The notes under the pieces were generated by a model. It saw only the letters and a list, made by a program, of their open reading frames with translations, was not told the DNA's origin and did not search any database. A stretch of DNA of 38,931 nucleotides from Pararhodobacter sp. (GTDB lineage Bacteria; Pseudomonadota; Alphaproteobacteria; Rhodobacterales; Rhodobacteraceae). Location of the stretch: NCBI GenBank assembly GCA_020832805.1, contig JAFIED010000199.1, forward strand, positions 1 to 38,931. Direction: 5' to 3'. Below are positions 24,921-32,418 of the stretch, piece after piece (within the stretch, counting starts at the first letter, position 1; every line of letters begins with the position of its first letter). A program made the position numbers and the translations under genes.

Positions 24921-26213
24921 TCACAGCCGCCCGGGAATCCACAGGGCCAGCGCCGGAATGGCGATGATCAGCCCCAGCACCAGAAGATCGATCAGCACAA
25001 AGGGCCAGACACCGCGGAACACCGTGCGCACCGGCACCCCGGTGGTGGATGACACGACAAAGCAGTTCAGCCCCATCGGCGGCGACACCAGGCCGATCTC
25101 GGATGTCTTGACGAACACCACCCCCAGCCAGACCGGGTCAAAGCCCAGCCCCGTCAGCAAGGGAAAGGTCAGCGGCAGGGTCAGCACCAGCACCGCCAGC
25201 TGATCCAGAAAGAAACCCAGGATCAGCAACAGCAGGATGACCAGCGCCAATACCAGATAGGGGTGGATGTCGGCCATCTGGATGGCGCGCAGCAGGTTCT
25301 GGGTAACCCCGGTCATCGTCAGGAAGATGCCGAAGACCGAGGCACAGAAGATGATCGCCAGGATCATCGCGGAATTGCGCGTGGCCCGGTACAGCGCATC
25401 GACAAAGCCGCGCCAGCCCATCCGGCCCATGACCACGGCCAGCACCAGCGCCACCAGCGCCCCCACGGCGCCCACCTCGGACGGGGTGATCATGCCCGAA
25501 TAGATGGCGGTCAGCATGCCGGCCATCAGCAGCAGGATGGGCCAGACGGTTTTCAGCGAACTGATCCGCGCGCGCAGGGGCGCGCGGGTACCGGCGCGCG
25601 GGGCGGCAGCGGGGTTGCGTCGGACGATCAGGTTGATGGCCAGCACATAGCCCAGCGCCGTCACCGCGCCGGGCAGAATGCCGGCCATCAGCAAGGCCCC
25701 CACCGAGGTTTCGGTGAACACGCCATACAGGATCAGCCCCAGGCTGGGCGGGATCATGATGGCCAGCGTGCCCACCACGGCCAGTGTGGCGGTGGAAAAG
25801 CTGCGCGCATAGCCATAGCGGTCCATTTCCGGAAAGGCGGCCGATGACAGCGTGCCGGCCGCCGCCGTGCTGGAGCCTGAAATGGCCGACAGCATCACGC
25901 CGCCGGCGATGGCGGCATAGGCGATGCCGCCGCGCAGGTGACCCATCCAGCGATAGGAGGCGTCGAACATGTCGCGGGTAAAGCGCCCGGCGGTCAGGAA
26001 CTCGGCCATCAGGATGAACATCGGCAGGGTGGACAGGGTAAAGCTGGCCACCCCCTCGTAAGGGGCCGACTGGATGACGCCGATTACCGGAAACGGACCA
26101 ACGGCCAGATAAAGCCCCACGATGCCGGCCACCAGCATGGCAAAGGCCACCGGCATGCCGTTGAACAGCAGCAGGAACAGGAATGCGGTAACGCCTGCGG
26201 CAATCCCGGTCAT
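24921..26213 (-). CDS. dctM: TRAP transporter large permease (DctM)
   Basis: A 430-residue, very hydrophobic protein with about 12 membrane helices of the DctM/ion-transporter superfamily. The loop MLSAISGSSTAAAGTLSSAAFPEM (about 107-130) and IMIPPSLGLILYGVFTETSVG are diagnostic, as is the later EIGLVSPPMGLNCFVV. It forms the sodium-coupled channel of a tripartite TRAP importer. The start overlaps dctQ by four bases. Gene order DctP-Q-M and placement inside a CoA-pathway operon point to uptake of an organic acid. Confidence 0.94.
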   Translation of the reverse strand: MTGIAAGVTAFLFLLLFNGMPVAFAMLVAGIVGLYLAVGPFPVIGVIQSAPYEGVASFTLSTLPMFILMAEFLTAGRFTRDMFDASYRWMGHLRGGIAYAAIAGGVMLSAISGSSTAAAGTLSSAAFPEMDRYGYARSFSTATLAVVGTLAIMIPPSLGLILYGVFTETSVGALLMAGILPGAVTALGYVLAINLIVRRNPAAAPRAGTRAPLRARISSLKTVWPILLLMAGMLTAIYSGMITPSEVGAVGALVALVLAVVMGRMGWRGFVDALYRATRNSAMILAIIFCASVFGIFLTMTGVTQNLLRAIQMADIHPYLVLALVILLLLILGFFLDQLAVLVLTLPLTFPLLTGLGFDPVWLGVVFVKTSEIGLVSPPMGLNCFVVSSTTGVPVRTVFRGVWPFVLIDLLVLGLIIAIPALALWIPGRL

Positions 26214-26779
26214 CGACCCGCCCTGCCCTGTCCGGTGTCGTCATCGCCCCCGGCCTCGTGCGCGGGCAGATGGGCACCGCCGGGGTCGGCGGCGGGCGGC
26301 TTTTGCGGAAAGATCACCTCCAGCGCCAGCCGCAGCGCCAGCAGGGTGCACCCCACGGGCACCCAGACATAGCTCCAGTACAGCGGAAACTGGATGATGC
26401 CCAAGGTGGTGCGGCGCTGCATGAACCGGTCGATCGCCTCGCCCCCGGCATACCAGGCAACCAGGCCAAAGGCACAGGCGGCCAGCAACGCGTTCAGCCG
26501 TTCCGGGATCATGCCGGGCAGCCGCGCCAGACTGCTGCGAAACAGGTCAAGCCGGATATGCCCGCCCGAGGCATAGGTGGCCGGCATCGCCATGAAGACA
26601 AGCACCACCATCAGATACAGGCTGGTCACCTCATACGCGCCGCGCAGCGGGCGGTTGAACAGATAACGCCCCAGGCTGTCGGTGCAGATGGTGACCATCA
26701 TCAGCACGATCGCCACCTGGGCAACCAGCAGAAAGGCCCGGTCAAAGAACGACAGGCCGCGTTCCAGCCAATAGCGCAT
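26210..26779 (-). CDS. dctQ: TRAP transporter small permease (DctQ)
   Basis: A 189-residue DctQ protein with four membrane helices (about 13-35, 49-66, 88-108, 130-152) and the conserved GRYLFNRPLRGAYEVT region (37-52). The C-terminal tail is polar and acidic. It bridges DctM and the periplasmic binding protein. The ATG at 26779 has GAGG nine bases upstream; an earlier ATG would add 15 Arg/Pro-rich residues and is less likely. A strong hairpin lies in the 93-base gap after dctP. Confidence 0.9.
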   Translation of the reverse strand: MRYWLERGLSFFDRAFLLVAQVAIVLMMVTICTDSLGRYLFNRPLRGAYEVTSLYLMVVLVFMAMPATYASGGHIRLDLFRSSLARLPGMIPERLNALLAACAFGLVAWYAGGEAIDRFMQRRTTLGIIQFPLYWSYVWVPVGCTLLALRLALEVIFPQKPPAADPGGAHLPAHEAGGDDDTGQGRAGR

Positions 26780-26831
26780 CGGGCAAGACCTCGGGCTAGA
26801 GGGGCGCGCGCGGTTGTGGCGCACAGGGCCC

Positions 26832-26861
26832 GCCCGGCCCGGCTGGTGCCGGGGGCCGGGC
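26832..26861 (-). other. Strong intra-operon hairpin between dctP and dctQ
   Basis: Arms GCCCGGCC-CGGC (26832-26843) and GCCG-GGCCGGGC (26848-26861, with a two-base bulge) enclose a TGGT loop. There is no T-run. Placed just after the dctP stop, it could protect the upstream message or limit read-through, giving more binding protein than permease. This is a common arrangement in binding-protein transporters. Confidence 0.6.
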
Positions 26862-26872
26862 AGACAGGTGTT

Positions 26873-27916
26873 TCACTCGCCGTGCGCGGCCAGATAGCCG
26901 CGGAACAGGCCCAGGATTTCCTCGCCGGGCTGGCCGCGCTCTGCCATCTGGCGCACCCATACCTCTTCGACCGCGGTCAGGCTTTCGCCGAATTGCGCCT
27001 GGGTTTCTGGTGACAGTTCGATCAGCGTGATCCCCAGATCGTCAAGCCGCTGATAGGCGCCCGCCATCGATGCCTGAAACTGCTCTGCCATTGCGGTGCC
27101 GACTTCCTCGGACACCTCCATCAGCATGGCCTGCACATCTTCTGGCAGACCCTGCCAGACATCCTCGTTGATCAACGCGGCAAAGGCCACGGTGCCCAGG
27201 CTGGCATTGGTCGTGATCGAGGAAAGCACCTCCTGGATGTTATAGGCAAACAGGCTGGGCGGGTTGTAGATCGCCCCGTCCACCGTGCCCCGGTCCAGCG
27301 CCAGATACAGGTCTGACGCGGGTACCCGCACCGCCACCGCCCCCAGCGATTCGGCAATCATCTCGCCCGTGGCACCGGCGGCGCGCAGGCGCAGCTGCGA
27401 CAGATCGCCGATATCGTTCAACTCGCGCCGCTGGGCGAACATCAGCTGATAGGGCGGCGCCACCATGGTAAACAGCGGGCGCACGCGGTTGGGCAGATAC
27501 TCGCGCTCGATCAGGTCGTTCATCACCAGATCGGTAAAGGCCGCGCTGCCGGCCACGGCATCGGTGAACATGCCCGGCAGTTCCACCGCGCTGGTCAGCG
27601 GCATGCGGTCGGTCACATAGACCACACCGACAAAGGCGATATCGGCCACGCGGTTGCGCACCGCATCCAGCAGCCCGGCGGCGCGGGCCAGCTGTTCGGC
27701 CGGAAACAGCTGGATTTCCACATCGCCATCGCTGCGTTCGGCGACCAGATCACGGAACGGTTGCGCCGACAGGCGCGATGCCGCATGCGTCAGCGGGAAC
27801 TGGTCGGCATAGCGCAGGGTGATCGACTGCGCGGCAGCCGTACCGGCCAGCGGCAAGGCCATCGCCACGCCGATGGCGGCCGCAGTCAGGGCTTTCAGGT
27901 GTCGTTGCAGGGTCAT
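26873..27916 (-). CDS. dctP: TRAP transporter periplasmic solute-binding protein (DctP)
   Basis: A 347-residue DctP family protein with a Sec signal peptide (cleavage near residue 29-30, after GTAAAQ). Typical segments: ITLRYADQFPLTHAASR, VQLFP-type strand EIQLFPAEQL, and LRLRAAGATGEMIAESLGA, where Arg178 matches the conserved carboxylate-binding Arg of the family. VDGAIYNPPSLFAYNIQEV follows. It should bind an organic acid in the periplasm; the ligand is unknown. GGGAGG lies seven to eight bases before the ATG. An upstream extension of the frame overlaps the crotonase and is excluded. Confidence 0.93.
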   Translation of the reverse strand: MTLQRHLKALTAAAIGVAMALPLAGTAAAQSITLRYADQFPLTHAASRLSAQPFRDLVAERSDGDVEIQLFPAEQLARAAGLLDAVRNRVADIAFVGVVYVTDRMPLTSAVELPGMFTDAVAGSAAFTDLVMNDLIEREYLPNRVRPLFTMVAPPYQLMFAQRRELNDIGDLSQLRLRAAGATGEMIAESLGAVAVRVPASDLYLALDRGTVDGAIYNPPSLFAYNIQEVLSSITTNASLGTVAFAALINEDVWQGLPEDVQAMLMEVSEEVGTAMAEQFQASMAGAYQRLDDLGITLIELSPETQAQFGESLTAVEEVWVRQMAERGQPGEEILGLFRGYLAAHGE

Positions 27917-27945
27917 GCTGGAACCTCCCTTTCCAGTGTTTCGGC

Positions 27946-28785
27946 TCAGTCCTTCGTGCCTGTGCGATCCGCAGGATTCTCCTCCTCCCAGGAAAACAGC
28001 GGCGGCGCACCGGTCATGAAACGGTCGGCGGCGGCGCGGTGGCTGGCGGTTTCCAGGCACATCGCCTGGCCCGCGGTTTCGGCCTCGGCCACCTGGCGCA
28101 GGTCCATGGCATGCACCTGGTTCAACAGCGCCTTGGATTGCGCCAGCGCCGTGGGCGAGGCATCCAGAAAGCGCCGCGCCAGGGCAACCGCATCGTCCAG
28201 CAGGGTCTCGGCGGGGCACAGCCGGTACAGGATGCCCAGTGCCTGCGCCTCGGGCGCGCGAACCTCGCGGCCCGAAAAGATCAGCTCGCGTGCACGCGCC
28301 GGCCCCACCCAGCGCGGCAGGCTGGCATGCAGCAGGCAATCCGGCATCAGGCCGATCCGGATGAACGAGGCACAGAAACGCGCGCGTTGCGTGCCAAGGA
28401 TGAAATCACAGGCCAGAGCCAGGCCGAAACCAGCGCCATAGGCAGGCCCGTCAACCGCCGCAATCACCGGGCAGTCCAGTGTGGAGAGCATCAGCGCCAC
28501 CTCGCCCGCGTCGCGCATGCGGCGGCGTGCGTCCTCGATATCCGGCGCCCTGTCGCGCATCGAACCGATGTCGCCCCCGGCGCAGAAACTGCCGCCCGCG
28601 CCCGTCAGCACCACGGCGCGCACCGAGCGGTCCTGCGCGATGCTGCGCAAGGCATCGGCCAGGGCGGCCCGCATGGGCAGATCGATGGCATTGTGCCGCC
28701 GGGGGCGGTTGAGCGTCACGATGGCGACCCCGGCATCGACCGTCAGCGCAACCACCTTGCCGTCACTGGCGTTCTGTTCTTCCAT
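27946..28785 (-). CDS. Enoyl-CoA hydratase/isomerase family protein (crotonase 2)
   Basis: A 279-residue crotonase. The oxyanion hole GAGGSFCAGGDIGSMRDR and the GPAYGAGFGLALACDF segment are clear. Neither catalytic Glu of classic hydratases is present (GAGFGL, and CASFIRIGLMPDC in the second loop), so its reaction may be isomerisation or another CoA-ester step. The C-terminal tail is acidic. It follows atuA by 62 bases and precedes dctP by 29, inside the island operon. Confidence 0.85.
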   Translation of the reverse strand: MEEQNASDGKVVALTVDAGVAIVTLNRPRRHNAIDLPMRAALADALRSIAQDRSVRAVVLTGAGGSFCAGGDIGSMRDRAPDIEDARRRMRDAGEVALMLSTLDCPVIAAVDGPAYGAGFGLALACDFILGTQRARFCASFIRIGLMPDCLLHASLPRWVGPARARELIFSGREVRAPEAQALGILYRLCPAETLLDDAVALARRFLDASPTALAQSKALLNQVHAMDLRQVAEAETAGQAMCLETASHRAAADRFMTGAPPLFSWEEENPADRTGTKD

Positions 28786-28847
28786 ATGGCGCCCCCCTGA
28801 CGCAGCTTGCCGTGCCTGCCTTGCCCCCTGCCCACCCGGTTCGGCGA

Positions 28848-30680
28848 TCAGTCCTGTCCGGCAGGCACCTCGGGCCTGACCAGCATGCCCCCCGGCGCCA
28901 CCCAGGACGCCGGCACCGTGACCGGCAGATCCAGCAGCATCTGGGCATAGGTCTTGGCCTGCGGATCATAGCGCAGCGAGGCCGACCCCCCGCCGCCCAG
29001 CACCGCGCGCAGATGGAAATTCAGCGCGTGAAAGCCGGGCAGGGCATAGCGGGTCACACCGCCCTGCAGGTAATGGGCAAAGAACGCCGCCACGCGGTCG
29101 TCGGTCATCTGCGCGCACAGCAGCGGAAAATACTCTGCCCGCCGCGCGATCAGGCCGATATTGGCGTCATCACCCTTGTCGCCCGACCGGCCCCAGGCCA
29201 GCGCGCGCAGCGGCACGGTGGCGGTGTCACCCGGCGGCAAGGTGTAGCCGGGCATGGGCGGCAGGGCCGGCGCATCCGAGGATGCGGCAGCAGGCACGTC
29301 TGGCACCTCAATGGCCCGCCCATCCAGATCGGCAGCAACCGCCACCTGCGCCTTTGGCCACAGAAAGGAAAAGACACGCACCACCGGCGCGGGTTTTGGC
29401 CGGCCATGCAACACGCCGGTCAGACCCTGTGCCATGCTGACGCCGGGATGGGCGAACTCGCGGGCGAACACCTCCAGCGCCTTGGGATCGTCATGGCGCA
29501 GGCCGATCTTGACCACCACCTCGCGCGCGCCGTCGCGCAGATCATCGCGCGCCTGCGCGCCCCAGGTATCCTCGGCACCGATGACCTCGATCGAGACTTC
29601 GCGGTAGTCGGCCATGCCGCGCGCGGCCATGATGCGCTGCGTGCGCCGGACCAGGGCCTGCGCGGTGGCACGCCCCTTGCCGGCGGCCTCGAACCCGGCA
29701 ATCAGATAGGTGGTCATCAGGCGGAACCCGTCTGCCCAGGTGGCGCAGACCTTGTAGTCAGGCCCCGGCGCCCTGCCCCGCGCGCCACGGACCAGCACCC
29801 GGTCCGGCCCGGCCTGTTCCAGCCGGACATCGGCAAAATCACAGATGACATCAGGCAGATGATAGGTTTGCGGGTCACCGATTTCATAGACGATCTGTTC
29901 GGCCACGGTGGCGGGGGTGACCATGCCCCCCGTGCCCTCGGGCTTGGTAACGACAAAGCTGCCATCGGCGGCGCATTCGATGACCGGAAAGCCCATGTCA
30001 TCCCAGCCATCGGCCACGGCGCGCCAGTCGGTGAACAGCCCGCCCGTGGCCTGCGCCCCACATTCGATGACATGCCCGGCCAGGCTGCCGGCAGCCAGCA
30101 GGTCATGATCATCCGGGCCCCAGCCGAATTCATGCATCAGCGGACCCAGCACCAGCGCGCTGTCCACACAGCGCCCGGTGATCACGACCTCTGCCCCCTC
30201 GGCCAGCGCGGCGGCGATGGGGCGCGCGCCCAGATAGGCGTTGCACGAGGCCAACCGCGCAGGCAGCGCCGCGCCGGTGAACATCTCGCGCGGTGCGGCT
30301 GCACGCAGCGCATCCTGCTGGGCGCTCAGATCGTCGCCGGTGATCACGGCCACGCGAAACGCCAGCCCGGCCTCGGCGGCGGCGGCCTGAAACGCATCGC
30401 GCAGGGCGGCGGGGTTCATGCCGCCGGCATTGGTGACCAGCCGGATGCCCTGGCGCTTGATCTCGGACAGATGCGGCTTGACCGAGGCCAGCCAGTCAGG
30501 AATGAACCCCGCCTGCGGGTCCTTGGCGCGCATGCGCGCCAGAATGGCCATGGTCACCTCGGCCAGATAGTCGCCCACCAGATAGTCGACCGCCCCCTGC
30601 CGGACCAGTTGCCCTGCCCCGAGTACCGTATCCCCCCAGGCGGCCGAGGCGCCACCGATACGCACCACCTTGCCGCTCAT
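28848..30680 (-). CDS. atuA: AtuA-family protein (acyclic terpene utilization, DUF1446)
   Basis: A 610-residue protein of the AtuA/DUF1446 family. The N-terminus KVVRIGGASAAWGDTVLGA and LVTNAGGMNP (81-90) are hallmark segments; VVITGRCVDSALVLGP lies further on. The C-terminal small ferredoxin-fold domain begins near residue 495 (ALAWGRSGDKGDDANIGLIAR). AtuA is needed for citronellol and geraniol use in Pseudomonas, but its reaction is unknown to me; a role on the glutaconyl- or hydroxyacyl-CoA intermediates is assumed. The start overlaps the AtuE-like stop (ATGA). This gene is the main reason for calling the island Atu-like. Confidence 0.9.
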   Translation of the reverse strand: MSGKVVRIGGASAAWGDTVLGAGQLVRQGAVDYLVGDYLAEVTMAILARMRAKDPQAGFIPDWLASVKPHLSEIKRQGIRLVTNAGGMNPAALRDAFQAAAAEAGLAFRVAVITGDDLSAQQDALRAAAPREMFTGAALPARLASCNAYLGARPIAAALAEGAEVVITGRCVDSALVLGPLMHEFGWGPDDHDLLAAGSLAGHVIECGAQATGGLFTDWRAVADGWDDMGFPVIECAADGSFVVTKPEGTGGMVTPATVAEQIVYEIGDPQTYHLPDVICDFADVRLEQAGPDRVLVRGARGRAPGPDYKVCATWADGFRLMTTYLIAGFEAAGKGRATAQALVRRTQRIMAARGMADYREVSIEVIGAEDTWGAQARDDLRDGAREVVVKIGLRHDDPKALEVFAREFAHPGVSMAQGLTGVLHGRPKPAPVVRVFSFLWPKAQVAVAADLDGRAIEVPDVPAAASSDAPALPPMPGYTLPPGDTATVPLRALAWGRSGDKGDDANIGLIARRAEYFPLLCAQMTDDRVAAFFAHYLQGGVTRYALPGFHALNFHLRAVLGGGGSASLRYDPQAKTYAQMLLDLPVTVPASWVAPGGMLVRPEVPAGQD

Positions 30681-31504
30681 GCGCGCCCCTCCTGCCCCGG
30701 CGCCAAGGCCCAGACGGGCTTGCGCTTTTCCAGGAATGCGCGCACCCCTTCCTGCCCCTCGTCGCCCAGCAGGCAACGGGCAAACCCATCGGCGGCGGTG
30801 TCCAGCATCGCCTCGCGCCCCAGCCGCGGCGCAGCCAGCACCAACTGCTTGGTCACCGCGTTGGCGCCAGGCGCGCAGCGGCGCACGGCGGCGCGGATCT
30901 CGGCCTCGTACGCATCCAGCCCGGCGGCATCGGCAGCCAGGTGATCGGCGATTCCCAGCGCCTGCGCCCCGACCCCGTCAAAGCGCGCGCCGGTCAGCAT
31001 GATGCGCCGCGCCGCGGACAGGCCGATGCGCTGCACGATCAGCGGGGCAATCTGCGCGGGCGGAATACCCAGCATGGTTTCGGTCAGGGCAAACTGCGCG
31101 TCCTGCGTGACCGCCACGACATCGCCGGCACAGGCCAGCCCCAGCCCCCCGGCCATGGCTGCCCCCTCGACCAGCATGAGCGTGACCTGGGGCAGTTCGT
31201 TGACCTCGTGGAACAGCAATCCCCCCTCGCGGCTGAAGGCGGCAACATCGGCATGCGCAACACCCTCCTGCATCAGCGCGCGAAACCCCTTCAGATCGCC
31301 GCCCGCGCAAAACGTGCCGCCGCGCCCGCGAAAGGTGACACCGCGAATATCCGGCCGGTCGCGCAGCGCTGCGGCCACAGCGCGCAGTTCCGCCGCCATC
31401 CCTGCCGACAAGGCGTTGCGCGAGTCCGGCCGGTTCAGCCAGACCGACAACCAGTCATGCTGCAGATCAAGGTCAAGGTGTTCGGTCCTGGGCAGGTCAG
31501 TCAT
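30677..31504 (-). CDS. AtuE-like enoyl-CoA hydratase (isohexenyl-/methyl-glutaconyl-CoA hydratase type)
   Basis: A 275-residue crotonase, first gene of the minus operon. The oxyanion hole RGGTFCAGGDLKG and GAAMAGGLGLACAGD are present. Unlike the other two crotonases it keeps a Glu in the second catalytic loop, FALTETMLGIPPAQIAP, a pattern shared with methylglutaconyl-CoA hydratase and AtuE. Known reaction of that group: hydration of a 3-substituted glutaconyl-CoA to a hydroxyglutaryl-CoA. The ATG at 31504 lies about 50 bases below a promoter with an embedded dyad. Overlaps atuA by four bases. Confidence 0.85.
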   Translation of the reverse strand: MTDLPRTEHLDLDLQHDWLSVWLNRPDSRNALSAGMAAELRAVAAALRDRPDIRGVTFRGRGGTFCAGGDLKGFRALMQEGVAHADVAAFSREGGLLFHEVNELPQVTLMLVEGAAMAGGLGLACAGDVVAVTQDAQFALTETMLGIPPAQIAPLIVQRIGLSAARRIMLTGARFDGVGAQALGIADHLAADAAGLDAYEAEIRAAVRRCAPGANAVTKQLVLAAPRLGREAMLDTAADGFARCLLGDEGQEGVRAFLEKRKPVWALAPGQEGRA

Positions 31505-31553
31505 CGCGGGCCTTTGTCGGTTGCTGATGGGGGCGCGGCCGGTCCATGGGCAA

Positions 31554-31583
31554 ATGCTACAGAATGATCGTTCTGCCTGTCCA
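31554..31583 (-). promoter_or_regulatory. Promoter with embedded operator for the minus-strand catabolic operon
   Basis: On the minus strand TGGACA (31583-31578) and TAGCAT (31559-31554) form -35 and -10 with an 18-base spacer. The spacer contains the 16-base dyad CAGAACGATCATTCTG (31575-31560), symmetric at all but the two T/G positions inside. A protein on this dyad would block RNA polymerase, so repression relieved by a pathway CoA-ester or acid is likely. TetR-type regulators often use such sites; none is encoded in the window. The start codon lies 50 bases downstream. Confidence 0.6.
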
Positions 31584-31671
31584 GCGAAATTTCCACGGTC
31601 CTGAACCAGCATGGAAAGCCTAGCCTGTTCATTGCTGTGCAGACTTGTGCCAAGGGGGCGTGAGGCCACGC

Positions 31672-31687
31672 GCCATGCCGGCATGGC
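31672..31687. repeat. 16-bp perfect palindrome downstream of the thioesterase
   Basis: GCCATGCCGGCATGGC is fully symmetric. It lies in the 254-base spacer between the thioesterase stop and the promoter of the AtuE-like gene; a small CGTG/CACG hairpin lies next to it (31660-31670). It may contribute to ending the thioesterase transcript or bind a protein. The rest of the spacer shows no gene. Confidence 0.5.
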
Positions 31688-31758
31688 ATGGCAGGGGTCG
31701 AGGCCGAAACCGGGGCCAGGGCTGGCACCGGCGATGACACCGTGCCGCCAAGGCCCTG

Positions 31759-32241
31759 TCAGCCGCGCCGGATGCCGATGCGCGATCCCAGCTGCGCGGG
31801 CGCGGGCAACTGGTCGTGGCTTGACCGCATCTGCTGCAGCATCGTCAGGGCCTGTGGCGGCAAGGGCGCCGATACGGCCCTTTGGCCAGTTGGCCGCAGG
31901 ACATGCATGAAGATCACCTCATAGGTGGACAACAGCCTGTCCTGCGGGGCGAACAGTCCGAACAGCAGATGGGCGCGCCGGTCATCCAGGTCGATGACCC
32001 GTGCCTCGGCTTCCAGGACATCCCCCAGAAACCCCTCGCCCAGATAGCAGATATGGGCCTCCAACGTGAAAATCTTGTGATCGCCCGCCCTGGCGTAAGC
32101 GGCCGATATGCCCAGTTTTCGCAAGAGTGCATCATAGGCACGTGCAAAAGCGATGGCATGCCCGAAATCAGCCAGGTGCTGGTTGTAATCGGTCCAGGCG
32201 CGGGCGACCTTGCCACGCCAGCAACGGGTTCCAACGCGCAT
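31759..32241 (-). CDS. Hotdog-fold acyl-CoA thioesterase
   Basis: A 160-residue 4HBT-like protein. WTDYNQHLADFGHAIAFARAYD (the start of the long helix, from about residue 16) matches the DYNxHM-type motif with Asp18, found in betainyl-CoA and related thioesterases. The strand region TLEAHICYLGEGFLGDVLEAEARVID completes the fold. It would hydrolyse an acyl-CoA of the pathway, to recover CoA or dispose of a dead end. AAAGGATG precedes the ATG. Its promoter region is shared with the divergent kinase operon and holds a 16-base dyad over its -35. Confidence 0.8.
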   Translation of the reverse strand: MRVGTRCWRGKVARAWTDYNQHLADFGHAIAFARAYDALLRKLGISAAYARAGDHKIFTLEAHICYLGEGFLGDVLEAEARVIDLDDRRAHLLFGLFAPQDRLLSTYEVIFMHVLRPTGQRAVSAPLPPQALTMLQQMRSSHDQLPAPAQLGSRIGIRRG

Positions 32242-32290
32242 GGCGTCATCCTTTCATTCCGGGAATGGCCGCGAGGCCGGGTCAGCGCTC

Positions 32291-32367
32291 AGCCTAGATC
32301 AAAGACATTCAGCAGGCAATATTGTCTGACGATTGGGATTGACTCGCCGCGCGCGGGTGGTTGTATT
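32291..32367. promoter_or_regulatory. Divergent promoters and operator, thioesterase / kinase operon
   Basis: Plus strand: TTGACT (32339-32344), 17 bases, TGTATT (32362-32367), leading to the kinase ATG at 32419. Minus strand: TTGCCT (32319-32314), 17 bases, TAGGCT (32296-32291), leading to the thioesterase. A near-perfect 16-base dyad CAGGCAATATTGTCTG (32313-32328, one mismatched pair) covers the minus -35 and sits just upstream of the plus -35. It shares CAG...CTG ends and length with the dyad at 31560-31575. Confidence 0.55.
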
Positions 32368-32418
32368 GAAACCCGGAGGGCGGCACGCCGACAGGCAGCG
32401 CCGCAAGGGGAGGACAGG

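Noticed and set aside
31505-31758. A small gene in the spacer between the thioesterase and the AtuE-like gene
   Set aside because: No frame with a ribosome site, plausible codon use and a recognisable product; the sequence is better explained by a promoter, an operator dyad and a palindrome.
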